In this document: piece by piece, positions 12,685 to 15,326 of the stretch
Position numbering within the stretch: the first letter of the stretch is position 1
Layout of the letters: every line of letters starts with the position of its first letter
Assembly: GCA_002354005.1 (NCBI GenBank)
Contig: DEKS01000008.1
Location: 1 to 15,326, forward strand
Length of the DNA stretch: 15,326 nucleotides
Reading direction: 5' to 3'
Origin: Bacteroidales bacterium UBA2716
GTDB lineage: Bacteria; Bacteroidota; Bacteroidia; Bacteroidales; UBA932
Made by a program: the position numbers and the translations under genes
The notes under the pieces: model-generated
Told to the model about the DNA's origin: nothing
Databases searched by the model: none
Seen by the model: the letters and a program-made list of their open reading frames with translations, nothing else

Positions 12685-14043
12685 CTACAGGAACAGGTTG
12701 GTCAAAAACACCGTCACAATGCCCACGGGAGCCAGGTAGCGCATGAGGAAGTACACCAGGCCGAAGAGGCGCACGTTGCAGGTACCGCCGTTGGTGAGTT
12801 CGTCGCGGACATCGGCCCGGGACATCCACCAGCCCACAAAGAGGGTGAATGTCAGGCCACCCATCGGCATGAGCCAGTTGGAACAAAGGGCATCCAGAAG
12901 GTCGAAGAAACTGAGGCCCAGCACCTTAACGCCCGCCAAAGGCCCAAACGACAGCGAGCAGAGAAGCCCCAGTAGCCACACGCCCAGCGACAGCAGCAGC
13001 GTAGCGCGGCGCCGGCCCATCCCCCTTTGGTCCACCAGGTACGCCACGCCCACCTCCAGCATGGAGATGGCCGATGTGAGAGCCGCCGCCAGGATGGACA
13101 GGAAGAACGCCACCGACACCAAGGTGCTCACAATAGGCATTCCCTGGGACATTTTGTGGAAGATATACGGCAAGGTCTGGAACACCAGGCCCGGTCCGGA
13201 ACCGGGTTCAAAACCGGCCGCAAACACCGCCGGCATTATGGCAAACGCCGCCACCAGGGCAAACACAAGGTCGCTCACCGCCGTCCCCACACCGGACACC
13301 ACCAGATTCTCCTCCTTCTTCACATACGAGGCATAGGTGAGCACGGTGCCCACCCCCAGCGAAAGAGAGAAAAAGGCCTGGCCCAGCGCCGCAGCGTAGG
13401 CATCGGCCGTCAACTTGGAAAAATCCGGCTTGAGGAGGTACCGGACCCCCGCCATCGAGCCCGGCAGCGTCAGCGAATACACCACAATGAACAGGATGAG
13501 CCCCAGCAGCACCGGCATGGCCACCTTGGAAAAGCGTTCAATGCCGTTTTTGATGCCGCCAAGGACGATTCCGGCCACCATCGCCATAAAGAGCGTATGC
13601 GACAGGATGGGCTGCCAGGCGGAAGAGATGAACTGGCTGAAGTAGCCCACCACCTCCGACTCGGACACATCGCCGGTGATATTGAACGACAGCGCTTTGA
13701 ACAGGAACTGTACGCTCCATCCGCCCACCACGGAGTAGTAGCTCAGGATGAGCAGAGGCGACAAGATGGTCAGGAGGCCCGCCCACTTCCAGGGCGTGCC
13801 CGGTGCCAGTTTTTTCATGGCGCCGAAGGTGTCCGTTCCGCTGCGTCGGCCAATCACAGACTCGGCAAAAAAGATGGGCAGCGCTACCAGCAGGCTGGCC
13901 ACTATATAGACAAGAACAAAGGCGGCACCGCCGTACTGCCCCAGGATGTAGGGGAAACGCCAGATGTTGCCCAGCCCCACGGCGCTTCCGGCCATGGCGG
14001 CAATGACAGCAAAGCGGCTGCCAAAGTGTTCACGCGGTTTCAT
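12685..14043 (-). CDS. Sodium-dependent transporter, NSS (LeuT/SNF) family, second of a tandem pair
   Basis: A 452-residue integral membrane protein with about 11 hydrophobic helices, as in short bacterial NSS transporters, which move amino acids or related molecules inward with sodium. TM1 carries AGSAVGLGNIWRFPY (N26, R29), which holds sodium, substrate and the gate Arg. The unwound TM6 region reads FFSLSLGVGT (F225-G232; S228 matches the LeuT sodium/substrate serine). TM8 reads ALTSAIS (T323, S324), the second sodium site. TM7 has an Asp (D258, VSDLVFA) near where chloride-dependent relatives bind chloride, so chloride-independent transport is possible (inference). The substrate cannot be read from sequence. 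The ATG overlaps the stop of the upstream paralog by four bases (14040-14043). Confidence 0.93.
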   Translation of the reverse strand: MKPREHFGSRFAVIAAMAGSAVGLGNIWRFPYILGQYGGAAFVLVYIVASLLVALPIFFAESVIGRRSGTDTFGAMKKLAPGTPWKWAGLLTILSPLLILSYYSVVGGWSVQFLFKALSFNITGDVSESEVVGYFSQFISSAWQPILSHTLFMAMVAGIVLGGIKNGIERFSKVAMPVLLGLILFIVVYSLTLPGSMAGVRYLLKPDFSKLTADAYAAALGQAFFSLSLGVGTVLTYASYVKKEENLVVSGVGTAVSDLVFALVAAFAIMPAVFAAGFEPGSGPGLVFQTLPYIFHKMSQGMPIVSTLVSVAFFLSILAAALTSAISMLEVGVAYLVDQRGMGRRRATLLLSLGVWLLGLLCSLSFGPLAGVKVLGLSFFDLLDALCSNWLMPMGGLTFTLFVGWWMSRADVRDELTNGGTCNVRLFGLVYFLMRYLAPVGIVTVFLTNLFL

Positions 14044-15326
14044 AACAGGATAGAGGCTGCGACCAGGGCCAAAATGCCGATCGGCGCTACGTAACGGATA
14101 AGGAAATAGAAGAAGGGGAACAGGCGCCGGTTCTTTGCCAGCGTACCCCGGTTGGTGAATTCGGAAAAGAGGGTCCTCAGGGGCATCACCCAGCCCACCA
14201 GAATAACGCTAAGCAGGCCGCCCATCACCAGCAGGACGTTGGAGGCAAAGCTGTCGGCAAAGTCAAACAGGCCGCCGCCAAAGATTCTGATACCGGATAG
14301 CGGGCCGAAGGAAAGGCTGCTCAGTGCACCGCCCAGGCCGCAGGAAAAAAACAGGACAAGGCACGCGGCCGTGCGCGAAAGTCCTTTACTCTCAGTAAGA
14401 TACGCAACGCCCACCTCGATGAGCGAAACGGACGAAGTGAGCGCCGCCACCAGAATGGCGGCAAAAAAGAGGATGGCAGCGATGGCGCTGGCAACGGGCA
14501 TCTGGCCGGCCATGCTGGAGAAAATATAGGGCAGCGTGTCGAACACCAGACCGGGGCCCGTTCCCGGGGCGATCCCGGCGGCAAACACGGCCGGAAGGAT
14601 GGCAAAGCCGGCGATGTAGGCAAAGAGCAGGTCGCTCACGGAAGTGCCCACGGCGCTTACCATGAGGTTCTCGTCCTTGCTCACATAGGACGAATAAGTG
14701 ATGATGATGCCCATGCCCAGCGACAGCGAGTAAAACGCCTGCCCAAGGGCATCGACAAAAGTATGGACCGACACCTTGGAGAAGTCCGGCCGCGTGAGGT
14801 AATGCACCCCTTCCCGCGCGCCCGGGAGCGAAAGGGAATACAGGGCAATAAGGACGATAAGCACGAACAGCACCGGAATGGAGACTTTGCTGAACTTCTC
14901 AATCCCGTCCTTCACCCCAAACGCCACGATACCCAGCGTCAGCGCCAGAAACAGCAAATGGCACAAAATAGGCGTCCAGGTGCTGGAGATAAACGTGCCG
15001 AAGGTGCCGCTCACCAGTTCCGGTGCCACCGTGGTGAACTCCAGCTTACAAGCCTTCACCAGGAAGTCCAGCGACCAGCCGCCCACCACGGAGTAATAGG
15101 AGACAATCCACAGGGGCGTAAAGACCATCAGGAGGCCGAACCACCGGCCCGCACGGCCCGGAACCAACTGGCCGATGGCCGCCCGGCAATTGGCCCCGCT
15201 GCTGCGCCCGATGACGGACTCCGCCAGAAAAATGGGGATGGACAGCAGCAGCACAAAGCCAATGTAAATGACAATGAAAGCGGCGCCTCCGTTCATACCC
15301 ACCAGGTACGGGAAGCGCCAGATATT
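14040..15326 (-). CDS. Sodium-dependent transporter, NSS family, first of a tandem pair (partial)
   Basis: The 5' end lies beyond the window. The visible 428 codons begin in TM1 with NIWRFPYLVGMNGGAAF and run to a stop at 14040, so only about 25 residues are missing. It is clearly related to the adjacent transporter along its whole length: LAESVIGRSSG, YYSVVGGWSLDF, TM6 AFYSLSLGMGIIITYSSYV, TM7 VSDLLFAYIAGFAILPAVFA, TM8 ALTSSVSLIEVGVAY. The sodium-site residues of TM6 and TM8 are kept. In TM6 the residue after SLSLG is Met here and Val in the neighbour, a position that lines the LeuT substrate pocket, so the two may differ in substrate. Co-transcribed with the second copy by an ATGA overlap. 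Confidence 0.93.
   Translation of the reverse strand, partial: NIWRFPYLVGMNGGAAFIVIYIGFVLLLSIPIFLAESVIGRSSGANCRAAIGQLVPGRAGRWFGLLMVFTPLWIVSYYSVVGGWSLDFLVKACKLEFTTVAPELVSGTFGTFISSTWTPILCHLLFLALTLGIVAFGVKDGIEKFSKVSIPVLFVLIVLIALYSLSLPGAREGVHYLTRPDFSKVSVHTFVDALGQAFYSLSLGMGIIITYSSYVSKDENLMVSAVGTSVSDLLFAYIAGFAILPAVFAAGIAPGTGPGLVFDTLPYIFSSMAGQMPVASAIAAILFFAAILVAALTSSVSLIEVGVAYLTESKGLSRTAACLVLFFSCGLGGALSSLSFGPLSGIRIFGGGLFDFADSFASNVLLVMGGLLSVILVGWVMPLRTLFSEFTNRGTLAKNRRLFPFFYFLIRYVAPIGILALVAASILL

Noticed and set aside
12653..12886. A longer N-terminus for thymidylate synthase
   Set aside because: The extra residues overlap the transporter gene and match nothing in the family; ATG 12652 gives the standard 264-residue length.
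13027..14094. A 355-codon open frame on the plus strand
   Set aside because: Antisense to an NSS transporter; its His/Arg/Gln-rich translation is typical of a shadow of a membrane protein gene.

Overview
The window looks like a chromosomal segment of a fairly GC-rich member of the Bacteroidales. The evidence is the Bacteroidetes-type -7 promoter box (TAnnTTTG) close to several start codons, the lack of obvious Shine-Dalgarno sequences, a lipoprotein with a DUF5106-like N-terminus and a thioredoxin-like C-terminus, a periplasmic TPR / membrane / LuxR-HTH regulator, and an outer-membrane protein ending in Phe. I cannot name the genus; Rikenellaceae or a related uncultured family would fit.

Layout. 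1-194: an intergenic repeat, followed by a broken DUF456-type membrane-protein gene (89-472, minus). 535-1710 (minus): a TPR/TM/LuxR regulator, divergent from a plus-strand envelope operon: a secreted OmpA-domain protein with a zinc ribbon (1848-3206), a large secreted helical protein (3210-5075), a lysozyme/transglycosylase-like protein (5057-5737), and the orphan signal peptide of a fourth gene (5734-5799) cut off where the next gene ends. 5797-8811 (minus): a 1004-aa putative metalloprotease / propeller / barrel outer-membrane protein. 8853-9806 (plus): the thioredoxin-like lipoprotein, divergent from it over a 41-bp gap. 9807-10253: a gene-free stretch holding a second, inverted copy of the repeat. 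10254-15326 (minus): a housekeeping series read from the right, with two tandem neurotransmitter:sodium-symporter (NSS) type transporters, then thyA, folA and galM.

How the genes may fit together. The left 10 kb is mostly cell envelope: a peptidoglycan-binding OmpA domain, a lysozyme-like enzyme, an outer-membrane protein, a redox lipoprotein and a membrane-bound regulator next to the operon it might control. The right 5 kb is cytoplasmic metabolism (dTMP synthesis with folate recycling, galactose mutarotation) plus amino-acid-type uptake. Two copies of a 127-bp core, identical at 125 positions and in inverted orientation, bracket the left 10 kb. That bracketed part contains two truncated genes, and the 3' end of its outer-membrane-protein gene is nearly identical to part of the repeat. 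I read it as a region reshaped by an uncharacterised interspersed element; this is inference. I see no rRNA, tRNA, CRISPR array, transposase or integrase.
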